NCBI GenBank assembly: GCA_964631605.1
Contig: CAZVYG010000018.1
Location: forward strand, 1 to 64,000
Reading direction: 5' to 3'
Length of the DNA stretch: 64,000 nt
Source of the DNA: JARKQH01 sp964631605
GTDB taxonomy: Bacteria > Verrucomicrobiota > Verrucomicrobiia > Limisphaerales > UBA8199
The notes under the pieces were generated by a model. That model was not told the origin of the DNA. It searched no databases and saw only the letters and a program-made list of their open reading frames with translations. The translations under genes were made by a program, and so were the position numbers. This document shows positions 1 through 9,025 of the stretch, piece after piece. Within the stretch, counting starts at the first letter, position 1; every line of letters starts with the position of its first letter.

Positions 1-873
1 GAGGCGGGTTATTTCGGCGTCGTTCCCGGCACCAACTCGAAATCCAACCCCAACGCGATGCAGTTGATCTCGCATGACACCATTTATACCAACGTGGCAC
101 TGACGCCTGACTTGGATGTCTGGTGGGAAGGCAAGGATGGCCCGCCGCCGAAGGAATGTCTTGATTGGCGGGGCAACCAGTGGACGCCGGAGTCCAAAGA
201 AAAGGCCGCCCATCCCAACAGCCGCTTTACGGCGCCGATGACGAACAACCCGATGCTGGCTCCCGAGGCCAATGATCCGCACGGGGTGCCCATCAGCGCG
301 ATCATTTTCGGCGGGCGCCGCAGCGACACTATTCCGCTGGTATTCCAATCGTTCAACTGGGTGCACGGCGTCTATCTCGGCGCGACCATGGGCTCGGAAA
401 TGACCGCGGCCGCCGTCGGCGGCGCAGGCCAGGTCCGGCGCGATCCCATGGCGATGCTGCCCTTTTGCGGCTACAACATGGGCGATTACTTCCGGCACTG
501 GATTAATATGCGCAAACACATCAAATATCCGCCGCGCATTTTCCACGTGAATTGGTTTCGCAAAAACGCCCAGGGCCATTACCTATGGCCCGGCTTCGGC
601 GAAAACATGCGGGTCATCAAGTGGATTGTGGATCGCTGCCACGGCCGCGCCGACGCGGACGAGACCCCCATCGGCTGGGTGCCCAACCCCAAGAGGTTTG
701 ACCTCAACGGTCTGACGGGTTTCACCGTCGAGCAATTCGAACAATTGCAGGCGATCAACGAAGAGGAATGGCGGCGCGAGATCCTCATGCAGGACGAACT
801 GTTCATGAAGCTGCACTCACGCCTGCCCAAGGAACTCATCTTCCAGCGCGAACTGCTCCTGGCCCGGACATGA
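1..873 (+). CDS. pckG: Phosphoenolpyruvate carboxykinase (GTP), C-terminal part
   Basis: The 5' end lies outside the window; frame 1 is open from base 1, so about 291 residues of a roughly 600-residue enzyme are present. It interconverts oxaloacetate and PEP with GTP/GDP in the cytoplasm (gluconeogenesis and anaplerosis). The visible part begins with the family stretch GYFGVVPGTN followed by SNPNAM, and later has PFCGYNMGDYFRHW and the NWFRK...WPGFGENMRV block, all diagnostic of the GTP-type C-terminal lobe. Its TGA overlaps the ATG of the next gene (ATGA), so the two are probably co-transcribed and translationally coupled. The family assignment is firm; only the truncation by the window edge limits it. 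Confidence 0.95.
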   Translation, partial: EAGYFGVVPGTNSKSNPNAMQLISHDTIYTNVALTPDLDVWWEGKDGPPPKECLDWRGNQWTPESKEKAAHPNSRFTAPMTNNPMLAPEANDPHGVPISAIIFGGRRSDTIPLVFQSFNWVHGVYLGATMGSEMTAAAVGGAGQVRRDPMAMLPFCGYNMGDYFRHWINMRKHIKYPPRIFHVNWFRKNAQGHYLWPGFGENMRVIKWIVDRCHGRADADETPIGWVPNPKRFDLNGLTGFTVEQFEQLQAINEEEWRREILMQDELFMKLHSRLPKELIFQRELLLART

Positions 874-2192
874 ACCTGTCTCCCCTCCAATCAGGCGTCC
901 GCCGTCGCGCGGCGGACGCCTGCATTTGGCGCCTGGCCATCGCCGGGGCGATGGTGTTGGCTGGCACGGGTCGCGCCGGAGCGGCGGCTGCCGAGTCGGC
1001 AACCAACGCCGTGGCGGCGCCCGCCCGCCCGCCCTTTGTGCCTGCCCAGTTGAAGGAAACGTGGCTCACCTTTGGATTGGATAAAGTTCCGTGGTTGCAG
1101 ACCGAGGTGCTGGGCAACCCGCTGTGGCAATACCTTGCCTCGCTGATCTACGTCGTTCTGGCCTTTTATGTTTCCAAGGGCTTGGATTACCTCATCCAGG
1201 TCCAGATCCGGAAGTGGGCGGCCAAAACGGCGACTCAAATGGACGACCTCCTGCTTGAGCTGCTTCGGGGACCCGTCAAACTGATTGCCTTTGTCATTTT
1301 CCTGCACATTGGCCTTCGGGTTTTCGCGTGGCCGGAGTGGGCGGCGGCTTTTATTTCAAGCGGGTTGAAAATCATCGTCGCTTGTTCGCTGACCTACGTG
1401 GTGCTGAAGGTTGTGGATTTGCTCATGGGAATGTGGCAGAAGCGGGTCGAGAGTTCCCAGGAAGGGGTGCTGGACATGCAATTGTTTCCGGTTATCCGCA
1501 AGACGCTGAAGGTGTTCGTGATCATCGTTGCGGCGTTGGTGACCTCGCAGAATCTCGGGATGAATGTGACCGGCCTGCTGGCCTCGCTTTCCATTGGCGG
1601 CTTGGCCGTCGGCCTGGCCGCCCAGGACACGCTGTCCAACCTTTTTGGCGCGGTGGCGATCTTCGCCGACAAACCTTTCCGCATCGGGGACCGCATCCAA
1701 CTGGACTCGATTGACGGAACGGTGGAAGCCATTGGCATGCGCAGTACCCGCGTGCGCAACCTCGATGGCCACCTGGTGGCCATTCCCAACCGCACCATCG
1801 CCAACGCCAGCATCGTCAACATCAGCAAGCGGCCCAATATCAAGACAGTCATGAACATCGGCGTCACCTATGACACCCCGGCCCAAAAGGTCCAGCGCGC
1901 GATGCAAATCATCGAAGAGGTCTTTCGCCCCCATCCCAAAACCGCGGACCTGATCGTCAGCTTCAACAAGTTCGAGAGTTCCTCGCTCAATATCCTGGTG
2001 GTGCACTGGTGGAACTCGACCGATTTCAAGGATTACCTCGGCGGCTTCCAGGAACTGAACCTCGAACTCAAGCGCCGGTTTGACGCTGAAAGAATCTCTT
2101 TCGCCTTCCCAACGCAAACCGTCTATCTCAAACAGGATTCGGAGTGGCGGCTGGTCTCGCCCGACGCTGCGCCCCCGTCCGCCTCAGCCTGA
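870..2192 (+). CDS. MscS-family mechanosensitive ion channel
   Basis: Predicted small-conductance mechanosensitive channel of the inner membrane that opens under turgor stress. The chosen ATG overlaps the pckG stop by four bases and gives an N-terminal signal-like hydrophobic stretch (about residues 18-38); an upstream in-frame start would add 34 residues of non-hydrophobic sequence inside pckG. Several transmembrane helices follow, then the pore-lining Gly/Ala-rich helix at about residues 231-258 (GLLASLSIGGLAVGLAAQD). The MscS beta domain (DRIQLDSIDGTVEAIG, then PNRTI) and the alpha/beta C-terminal domain come next. Total 440 residues, longer than E. coli MscS (286) because of extra N-terminal helices. 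Confidence 0.93.
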   Translation: MNLSPLQSGVRRRAADACIWRLAIAGAMVLAGTGRAGAAAAESATNAVAAPARPPFVPAQLKETWLTFGLDKVPWLQTEVLGNPLWQYLASLIYVVLAFYVSKGLDYLIQVQIRKWAAKTATQMDDLLLELLRGPVKLIAFVIFLHIGLRVFAWPEWAAAFISSGLKIIVACSLTYVVLKVVDLLMGMWQKRVESSQEGVLDMQLFPVIRKTLKVFVIIVAALVTSQNLGMNVTGLLASLSIGGLAVGLAAQDTLSNLFGAVAIFADKPFRIGDRIQLDSIDGTVEAIGMRSTRVRNLDGHLVAIPNRTIANASIVNISKRPNIKTVMNIGVTYDTPAQKVQRAMQIIEEVFRPHPKTADLIVSFNKFESSSLNILVVHWWNSTDFKDYLGGFQELNLELKRRFDAERISFAFPTQTVYLKQDSEWRLVSPDAAPPSASA

Positions 2193-2414
2193 GACCCCCC
2201 TTGGGCCAATAGCTCTTTTGGCTTGCTTTTTGGGCTCATTCAGTGGGATACTGTCATCCGTAAACCTTAATTCCGATTTCACCCACTCATTCCGTGAACG
2301 CTGGCCTGGCATCCGGCGGCCGACGGGGTCCTCAGACGGGAGGGATCCCCAGGAGGAAATGCGCGCAAATTTTGACGAGCGCGAGGATATTCAACCTAAG
2401 AAGAAAGGTAATCC

Positions 2415-2846
2415 ATGAAAAGAGTGAAGTTCATTTGCGTGATGGGCGCCTTGGCGGGCGTTTCCGCAGCGCTTGCCCAATACGCCATCAACTGGTCCAC
2501 CGTTGACGGCGGCGGCGGCACGAGCACCGGCGGCGTTTATACGGTCAGCGGCACGATTGGCCAGCCGGATGCCGGGGTGATGAGCGGGGGCAATTTTACC
2601 CTCACCGGCGGCTTCTGGGCCTTTGCCGGGGTGGTGCAGACGCCCGGAGCCCCAACGTTGGCCGTTGTTGCCTCCGGCCCGGGCCAGGCCACCATTTCCT
2701 GGACTCCCTCCACGCCGGGGTTCGTGCTGCAGGACACCTTGAGTCTCGCCCCGCCCTCCTGGGAGGACTCCCCGAGCGGCGCGACCAACCCCGTCACGGT
2801 GCCGGCCAACCTGCCGACCAAGTTTTATCGGCTGCACAAACCCTGA
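2415..2846 (+). CDS. Small secreted protein with C-terminal FYRL module
   Basis: A 143-residue protein with a clear signal peptide (residues 1-21, cleavage near SAALAQ), preceded by an AAGAAAGG ribosome-binding site seven bases before the ATG. The mature part starts with a Gly/Thr-rich segment (about 30-75) containing GTIGQPDAG and GGNFTLTGGFWAFAG, then a beta-sandwich-like tail with TISWTPSTPGFVLQ and the terminal motif FYRLHKP. The same tail architecture occurs in the secreted proteins at 2989, 5275 and 9022. No catalytic motif is visible. It is probably an exported or surface protein; the function is unknown. Confidence 0.8.
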   Translation: MKRVKFICVMGALAGVSAALAQYAINWSTVDGGGGTSTGGVYTVSGTIGQPDAGVMSGGNFTLTGGFWAFAGVVQTPGAPTLAVVASGPGQATISWTPSTPGFVLQDTLSLAPPSWEDSPSGATNPVTVPANLPTKFYRLHKP

Positions 2847-2988
2847 GATCACCGTAAAAGCCAGCTAACTCAGCGCAACACAGAATAACGTCGCAGGGCC
2901 GTTTTCGGCGAAAGCTCCCGCGGTGGACCGGGGGTGGCCTCCCCGGGGCACGCGCGAGTGGCGTGGTCGTACAAAAACTCAAAATGCG

Positions 2989-4938
2989 ATGATCCCTCTT
3001 GCACTTCGGAGCCGGTTCAGCCGCCTCACCCAGGCTGCGGTGATGCTGGTACCCCTGGCCCTGTCTTCCAAAGCCGATATCATCCAATGGACCAACACCA
3101 GCGGCGGTTGGTGGAGCGTGGCGGCAAATTGGTCCCCCAACCAGGTCCCCTCCACCAACGACACGGCTATTATTACCAACGCTGGCACCTACACCGTTTC
3201 GCTGCTCGGTCCGGCAGCAGTGTCCGGCCTGGCGGTGGGGGGCGATAACGGCACGCAGACGCTGAGCACCGCCGAGCAGGTGCTGCAGCTCGGGGGCAAC
3301 GGCAGCATCGGCCCGCACGGAGTCTTTAAACTCGCGAACGGCGCTTTGTCCGGAACCGGCCGGATGAACCTTGCCGGGCTCTTGTTATGGGACGGCGGGA
3401 CGATTGACACCAACGCGACAGTCACTGTCGCCCCCGCCGGGCGCATCCAGATCGGGCCCGGCGCCAACTTTTCGCGGGTCTTGCATGGCGCCATGACCAA
3501 CGGCGGCCTGATCGCCTGGACCAACTCCGGCTGGCTTTTCATCGGCGGCGTGCTTCACAATCTCAAGGGGGGCGTTTTCGATGCCCAGTGGACGGCACCC
3601 ATTGTACGATACGGCAGCAATGCGGTTTTTATTAACGAGGGCGTCTTTCGCAAATCCGCCGGCGCCGGCAACTTGGAATGCCAGGTTCCCCTGGTCGTCG
3701 GCGGCACGGTGGACACCCAGGCGGGCGCCTTGTTGTTGGGCGGCGGCTCCAGACTGAATGCCGGCAGCATTTTCAGCGGCGCCGGCGCCACCTGGCTTTA
3801 CGCCGGTACTCACACACTTAACGGCGGCATCACCTGCGCAAACCTGGGCATGCTGGGTGACTTGGACGCCACCCTGACCGGCAACGGGAGTCTGAGCGGC
3901 ATCTTCACGTGGGCGGGGGGCACCATCGGCACCAATGCGGCTCTCCTAATCGCCCCGACCGGCCGGTTGGTCATCAAGAGCTCGGGCAACTTCCACAAAG
4001 TTCTCCACGGTCACTTGACCAACACGGGCACCATTTCATGGCAGCCTTCAGGCTGGCTGTTTTTGGGAGGCACCCTTTGGAACCAGGGGCTGTTCGAAGC
4101 GCAAGCCAATTCGCGCATCGCCTCGCTTCATGTGGGCGAACAGATCGTCAACATGGGTGTTTTCCGCCTGACCACGGCCGGGACTACCGTCTGTGATGTT
4201 CCCTTTGTCAACTACGGCGGCCTGGAGGTGGCGGCGGGCACGCTGCAGTTTGAAGGGGATTACACCCACGCGGCCGGGTCGCTTTCGCTGGGAGGGGGCG
4301 TCTTCAAAATGGCGCAAACCCCGGCGCAGCCGCTGTATTTGGCGGCCGGAAGGTTGACCGGCTGGGGGACGGTGCAGGCTGATGTCACCAACGCCGCCTG
4401 CATTCAGCCCTCGAGCTCGAACGGGGTGTTGACGGTCTTGGGCAGTTTCGCGCAAGCCCTGGGCGGCGTTCTTGAACTGGAACTGGCTGGCAACCTCCCG
4501 GGCGCCAATCAAAGCCGTCTGAACATCACCGGCCCGGCCAGGCTCCGCGGCACTGTCACCGTCCGCTGGCATGCGGGCTACCTGCCGGACCCCGGGACGG
4601 TTTTCCCGGTGGTGACGTTCGCGTCGCGCAAAGGCGAATTCTGCTGCTACGACCATTTTCTCCTCCTTGGCCAGGGCCGGCGTCTGGAGCCGGTGTATGG
4701 TGCGACCAGCCTCACGCTGGCCACGGTCGCCGCCCCCGAACCAACGGCGGTGCCGCTGCGGGTGACCGTGGACGGCGGCGCGTTGATCTGCTGGCCGGCG
4801 GAATTCACGGGCTACACGCTTCATTGGGCGACCAACCTCACCCAGCCGGACTGGACGCCGGTCCCCGGTGTGACCAACCGCTGGCTCGAGAGCCCTCCGT
4901 TGGCTCGGGAAAAATTCTATCGCCTGCAAGCGCCCTGA
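2989..4938 (+). CDS. Secreted beta-helix/autotransporter-like repeat protein
   Basis: A 649-residue exported protein. The internal ATG at 2989 was chosen because it gives a proper signal peptide (MIPLALRS...ALSSKA) while the upstream in-frame codons encode charged, non-hydrophobic sequence. The body is a long series of Gly/Asn-rich beta-strand repeats with recurring units such as NGGLIAWTNSGWLFIGG and NTGTISWQPSGWLFLGG (two near-copies about 180 residues apart) and GTIGTNA/GTIDTNA turns, typical of a right-handed beta-helix or autotransporter passenger. The C-terminus has the YTLHWATNL...FYRLQAP module. No outer-membrane barrel domain is seen. Probably a cell-surface or extracellular glycan-associated protein; the substrate is unknown. 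Confidence 0.85.
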   Translation: MIPLALRSRFSRLTQAAVMLVPLALSSKADIIQWTNTSGGWWSVAANWSPNQVPSTNDTAIITNAGTYTVSLLGPAAVSGLAVGGDNGTQTLSTAEQVLQLGGNGSIGPHGVFKLANGALSGTGRMNLAGLLLWDGGTIDTNATVTVAPAGRIQIGPGANFSRVLHGAMTNGGLIAWTNSGWLFIGGVLHNLKGGVFDAQWTAPIVRYGSNAVFINEGVFRKSAGAGNLECQVPLVVGGTVDTQAGALLLGGGSRLNAGSIFSGAGATWLYAGTHTLNGGITCANLGMLGDLDATLTGNGSLSGIFTWAGGTIGTNAALLIAPTGRLVIKSSGNFHKVLHGHLTNTGTISWQPSGWLFLGGTLWNQGLFEAQANSRIASLHVGEQIVNMGVFRLTTAGTTVCDVPFVNYGGLEVAAGTLQFEGDYTHAAGSLSLGGGVFKMAQTPAQPLYLAAGRLTGWGTVQADVTNAACIQPSSSNGVLTVLGSFAQALGGVLELELAGNLPGANQSRLNITGPARLRGTVTVRWHAGYLPDPGTVFPVVTFASRKGEFCCYDHFLLLGQGRRLEPVYGATSLTLATVAAPEPTAVPLRVTVDGGALICWPAEFTGYTLHWATNLTQPDWTPVPGVTNRWLESPPLAREKFYRLQAP

Positions 4939-5274
4939 TTTGATAACCGGGGGGACCCTCCGTGAGAGCCTGCCCACCCAACGCCCTATTTGGGGGCCTT
5001 GAAGCTGATCCCCAGCGGCGTCCCAAGGGCACCCGGGAAGGAGCCCCGCCCCTGCGTCCGCAGCAACGTTTGGAACCCCAATGGCGTCTGCAGGCGTGGG
5101 GTATCCCGACGCGGGCTCTTGTCCATTGATTAGACAAGCAAAAGTCAATGCAATTCGGTTGATTCCCCTGCAAGGAATGGCATAGTGTGGACGTAATCAC
5201 GAACCTGTTCGTCGCGGCGCGACGGGGCCGCGATGGCTGTTGTCTGTATGGCAATCGAAATGAAGTGCTTCGCT
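4939..5274 (+). other. 336-bp intergenic region
   Basis: No supported gene. The last 130 bases are less GC-rich than the surroundings. They contain TTGATT at 5159-5164 and CATAGT at 5181-5186 (16-bp spacing), a moderate sigma-70-like match that would sit about 90 bases before the start of the next gene. No convincing terminator was seen after the upstream gene. Confidence 0.4.
5159..5186 (+). promoter_or_regulatory. Candidate sigma-70 promoter for the 5275 gene
   Basis: TTGATT and CATAGT are separated by 16 bases in a comparatively AT-rich stretch upstream of the secreted protein gene. The -35 box matches consensus at five of six positions, the -10 box at four of six. Identified by eye only. 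Confidence 0.3.
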
Positions 5275-7275
5275 ATGAACCAGAATCGCAAGACCCCAAT
5301 TCTTCCCCTAATTGCAGTGCTAGGTGCCTTGGTGGGGGGCGTTTCCACAGCTTGGGGCGGGCTGACGCTGACCAATATCCCGCCTGTGGGTTCGGATGCC
5401 TCCAACGAAGGGCGAGCCATCACTCCGGACGGCAAATACGTCGGTGGCCTGTCCGGTACGGCCAACGGCTTCTTCTATGACGTGGCCAACAACTACATCG
5501 CCGTGCCGCTTGCGGGCGGTTATGCTTCGATCATCACCGGCATCGGCTACCGCACCGACACCAACCAGAATCCGCCCGTGCTGCAAATTGTGCTGGATGG
5601 CGCCAATAGCGGCTGGCACGGCCAGTACATGACGGCGGACGGCGGGCTGACCTGGGGTTACAAACGGCGGGACGTAAACACATATGCGTGGGACAGCTAC
5701 CCTCCGCCGCCCGCCAATTCCCTCGTCGGCTCTGTGGGCGGGGATGTGTATTACACGATCTTCCGGGATTCAGCGCGCAATAACCTTTACACCTGCAGAG
5801 GATCGAATTACTGGGACGCGTCCATCGCCGCGCAGGTCCAAATTATCGGTAAAGGGCTCGCCAGCGACCGGGGCGAGGTCTGGGGGGTCGCCGCCAGCGG
5901 ACGGATCGTCGGCTACCGCCAGGTCACGGGCAATCCGCGAAAGAACTATGTGCTGGATTACCCCAACAGCTCTGCCACGGCTTGGTTTTTTAACGGCCTC
6001 AATGGCACGACCGATGGCCAGGCGTTTTGCATCAGCCTGGACGGCAACGCCATCTTCGGCAACTCGCCCATCGCCGTTGGTGGTACGGCGATGTACGGAT
6101 ACAAAGCCGTCGTGACGAGTGCCATGAACTCGCTGCAGAGTGTCAACCCGCTGCCGGAGTTCTCCGACACGGGGGGCTCGACCTCTCGCGCCATTCCTTA
6201 TGGCTGCACCGCCGACGGACGCTACGCTGTGGGCATGAATTACCGGGGACAGGAGAAGGCGGTTTTGTGGGATACCGGCAGTGCGGACCCCGCGCTTTGG
6301 ACCATCACCGATCTGACGGGCCTGGCTCTGGCCAACGGAGTGCCTGACATTTTCACCCGGTTGGGACGGGCCTACAGCGTGGGAACCAACGACGTTGGCG
6401 ACCCCGTGATCACCGGTGTCGGAACCGATGGCAGCGTCTCCCGGGCATTCTTGATGACGGTTCCGAAGTGGATCGCGGCCATTGGCTTTCCCGGGCACCG
6501 CACTGCGAATTATGGGACGACAGTGACCTTCAGCGTGGTTACCAATGGCATGGATGCGCTCTCCTACCAGTGGTATAAGAACGGACAGCCTTTGTCCGGG
6601 GCGACTTCCACCTCGATCAGTCTTGCCAATGTGAGCTGTGCGGGAGGAGAAGCCGGCAGTTACCAGGTGGTCGTTAGCAACCCGCCCATCTCCGGTGTGG
6701 TCACCAGCGGCGTCGCAACCCTGACAGTTCTGGACCCGTTCATCACCGCTCAGCCCACCAGCCGGACTAATCTCGAAGGTACCATCGCGACCTTTGGCGT
6801 CACTGCGGACGGCACGCCGACGCTGCTCTACCAGTGGCAGCGGGGCGGGTTCAACCTCTCGGACGGGGACTCGGGTTGGGGCTCGGTGATCGCAGGCGCC
6901 AACACGCCAACCCTCACGATTTCTAATGTGAATCCAAACGACGCCATGAGCGGGGATTACACCGTGGTTGTCACCACCACGACGGGCGGCTGCAGTGTGA
7001 CCAGCAGGGCGGTGAAACTGGCTGTCGTGGGGCGCCCGGTCCTTTCCAGCATTGTGTCGGATGGTATTGGCAACTACACCCTGAACCTCACGGGTCCCTA
7101 CGGCCAGACCTACAAGGTTCTTTACAGTACCGACCTGTCGCTTCCCTTGAGCAGTTGGATTCCCCTCTTTACCAACACGTTCACGGGCGGGCTGGACGTC
7201 TTCACCGACCCGGCTCCTGCTGACCCGCAACGGTTCTACATTCTGGCTTCTCCTTACGTGCTAACGTCCCCGTAG
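5275..7275 (+). CDS. Secreted HAF-like repeat protein with Ig-like domains
   Basis: A 666-residue exported protein. The ATG at 5275 gives a clean signal peptide (MNQNRKTPILPLIAVLGALV...), preferred over two upstream ATGs that add a Cys/Met-rich lead. Residues about 28-400 form a repeat module with recurring AVG/IVGY and DG-rich blades (RAITPDGKYVGGLSG, YGCTADGRYAVGM, KAVLWDTG), resembling 'probable extracellular repeat, HAF family' or a beta-propeller. Two Ig-like domains follow (about 405-480 and 485-590; SYQWYKNGQPLSG and YQWQRGGFNL), then a C-terminal module ending in QRFYILASP. The repeat module is clearly homologous to residues about 610-980 of the protein at 9022, where the Ig domain lies before it. 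The last 22 bases overlap the convergent aldolase gene. Confidence 0.85.
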   Translation: MNQNRKTPILPLIAVLGALVGGVSTAWGGLTLTNIPPVGSDASNEGRAITPDGKYVGGLSGTANGFFYDVANNYIAVPLAGGYASIITGIGYRTDTNQNPPVLQIVLDGANSGWHGQYMTADGGLTWGYKRRDVNTYAWDSYPPPPANSLVGSVGGDVYYTIFRDSARNNLYTCRGSNYWDASIAAQVQIIGKGLASDRGEVWGVAASGRIVGYRQVTGNPRKNYVLDYPNSSATAWFFNGLNGTTDGQAFCISLDGNAIFGNSPIAVGGTAMYGYKAVVTSAMNSLQSVNPLPEFSDTGGSTSRAIPYGCTADGRYAVGMNYRGQEKAVLWDTGSADPALWTITDLTGLALANGVPDIFTRLGRAYSVGTNDVGDPVITGVGTDGSVSRAFLMTVPKWIAAIGFPGHRTANYGTTVTFSVVTNGMDALSYQWYKNGQPLSGATSTSISLANVSCAGGEAGSYQVVVSNPPISGVVTSGVATLTVLDPFITAQPTSRTNLEGTIATFGVTADGTPTLLYQWQRGGFNLSDGDSGWGSVIAGANTPTLTISNVNPNDAMSGDYTVVVTTTTGGCSVTSRAVKLAVVGRPVLSSIVSDGIGNYTLNLTGPYGQTYKVLYSTDLSLPLSSWIPLFTNTFTGGLDVFTDPAPADPQRFYILASPYVLTSP

Positions 7276-8048
7276 TGTGCCTGTTTCTCAAACGCCTCGA
7301 GTCTGGCCTTGAAGTAATCGCCCAGGCCCAGCACGTCGGCGCCCAGGGTGAAAACCTGGTAGCCTTCGGCCTCGAGAGTCGCGCGCGGGGCCATCATTCC
7401 CGGAATCATCGCAAACTTGCCGTGTTTACGCGCGGCGGCGCCCACCCGCTGCCGCGCCGCCAACACTTCCGGCGCCTCCAACTGTCCCGGTTTGCCGATC
7501 AGGTGGGCAAAATCCCCCGGCCCGAACAAGAGCATCTCGTAACCGGGCACGGCGGCGATGGCTTCGACATTCGCCAGCGCCTCCGGCGACTCGATCTGGA
7601 GAATCAACAACCGCTCCTTGTTGCTGTGAGCCATATACTCGCGCAGCGGGACCTGGCAATAGCGCCCGTCGGCGTTGCCGCCGTCCGCAGCCCGCCGACC
7701 CAGGGGATGAAAACGGGTCATTTGCACGACGTGCCCTGCTTCCTCCGCGGTGGTCACGTGGGGCACCATAATGGCCGTGGCGTCGGATTCAAGCGGCTTG
7801 ATGTAGTCGCTATAGCTACCTTTCTCGACGCGGACGATGGTGTCCACGTCGTAAAGCTTGGCCGCGCGAATCTGGTTCTCGAGGTTGAACCAGTCGTTGC
7901 AAACGTGTTCGTTGCAGATCCAAACTGCCGAGGCGCCGGCCAGCCCGCACAACTCGATGACCCGCGGGTCACCGAGGTTCAATTTGAAACAGGTCGGAGC
8001 CTGGCCCGCGCGAAGTTCCCGCAAGATGCGACTCGGACGCAGCGTCAT
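7254..8048 (-). CDS. HpcH/HpaI-family aldolase
   Basis: A 264-residue class II-type aldolase of the HpcH/HpaI (2-keto-3-deoxy sugar acid / 4-hydroxy-2-oxovalerate) family, cytoplasmic and metal dependent. It would cleave a 2-keto-3-deoxy acid to pyruvate or a related product plus an aldehyde. Family features include FKLNLGDPRVIELCGLAGAS near the N-terminus, the arginine/His region (IVRVEKGSY, IMVPHVTTAEEA), LILQIESPEALAN carrying the metal-binding Glu, and LLFGPGDFAHLIG carrying the metal-binding Asp. The ATG at 8048 was chosen; a TTG six codons upstream (8066) is an alternative. It sits between genes for secreted saccharide-related proteins, which suggests sugar-acid catabolism; the exact substrate cannot be read from sequence. 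Confidence 0.85.
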   Translation of the reverse strand: MTLRPSRILRELRAGQAPTCFKLNLGDPRVIELCGLAGASAVWICNEHVCNDWFNLENQIRAAKLYDVDTIVRVEKGSYSDYIKPLESDATAIMVPHVTTAEEAGHVVQMTRFHPLGRRAADGGNADGRYCQVPLREYMAHSNKERLLILQIESPEALANVEAIAAVPGYEMLLFGPGDFAHLIGKPGQLEAPEVLAARQRVGAAARKHGKFAMIPGMMAPRATLEAEGYQVFTLGADVLGLGDYFKARLEAFEKQAHYGDVST

Positions 8049-8221
8049 AATGAAATCGTAATCCAAGCCGCCCGGCGGAAAAAGGAAATTGTACCGCTCC
8101 CGACTTGTCTAAGACGAAGACAGGGCTCAGACTTTCGTGGCTCGGGCAGAGTGTTCGGGCACGGTCCATTAGCCGTGGGCTGGGCCGGACCAACTCGCCG
8201 AAACAGGCCGTCCGTTATCTT

Positions 8222-9025
8222 ATGACGATCAAGGACATGTTCGATCTGACCGGGAAGGTGGCGCTGATTACCGGCGGCGCGCGCGACTTCGGCTTTCATG
8301 CGGGCGACGTGCTGGCCGAGGCGGGCTGTTCGGTGGTGGTCACTGCGCGCAACCTGGCGCACGCGCGGGAGGCGGCGCAAAAGCTGGGCGCCAAACACAA
8401 CCGCGACACCCTCGCGCTGGCGCTGGATGTTACCCGGCCCGAGGCCGTTGCCGAGACGGTGAGCCAGGCGGCGGCCTGGAAGGGGCATCTGGACATCCTG
8501 GTGAACAATGCCGGCGGCACTCCCTCGGGCAAAGGCGCCGCTCACCTGTTCGAGCGCAGTCCGGAAGCGGCGGCGGAACTGATTTCGATCAATCTGATGG
8601 GCACGCTGTATTGTTGCCAGGCGGCGGGCCGCATCATGGCCCGGCAAGGAGCCGGCAAAATCATCAACATTGCTTCGATCGCGGGCATTCTGGGCCGGGA
8701 CCGGCGCATGTACCAGCGCAACAACATGCGCGGCCAACCGGTGGATTACGCCGCCGCCAAGGCTGGAGTGATCGGCATGACCCGTGACCTCGCGGCGGTT
8801 CTTTCGCCCATGGGCGTCCATGTGAACTGCATCTCGCCGGGTGGATTTCAGCGCAACCTCCCCCCGGAATTTGTCAAGGACTACAGCGACCGTACTCCGC
8901 TCGGTCGTATGGGGCGGGACGGCATTGACCTCCAGGGCGCGGTGCTCTTTCTTGCCGCGCCCGCTTCTGATTACGTCACCGGCCACAACCTCGTGGTGGA
9001 TGGCGGCTTCACCATATGGCAATGA
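8222..9025 (+). CDS. SDR-family oxidoreductase (sugar-type dehydrogenase)
   Basis: A classical short-chain dehydrogenase/reductase of 267 residues using NAD(P)H. It shows the Rossmann motif VALITGGARDFGF near residue 14, the NNAG motif (ILVNNAGG), a catalytic Ser in INIASIAGI, and the YxxxK pair in DYAAAKAGVIGM. ISPGGF and the terminal VDGGFTIW complete the family pattern. The start at 8222 fits the usual SDR N-terminus (MTIKDMFDLTGKVALIT); longer upstream frames add no recognisable sequence. The glycine motif is slightly unusual, with Asp-Phe-Gly in place of the common Gly-Ile-Gly. Its neighbours (aldolase, secreted glycosidase-like protein, Gfo/Idh/MocA genes) suggest a gluconate- or uronate-type dehydrogenase. 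Confidence 0.9.
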   Translation: MTIKDMFDLTGKVALITGGARDFGFHAGDVLAEAGCSVVVTARNLAHAREAAQKLGAKHNRDTLALALDVTRPEAVAETVSQAAAWKGHLDILVNNAGGTPSGKGAAHLFERSPEAAAELISINLMGTLYCCQAAGRIMARQGAGKIINIASIAGILGRDRRMYQRNNMRGQPVDYAAAKAGVIGMTRDLAAVLSPMGVHVNCISPGGFQRNLPPEFVKDYSDRTPLGRMGRDGIDLQGAVLFLAAPASDYVTGHNLVVDGGFTIWQ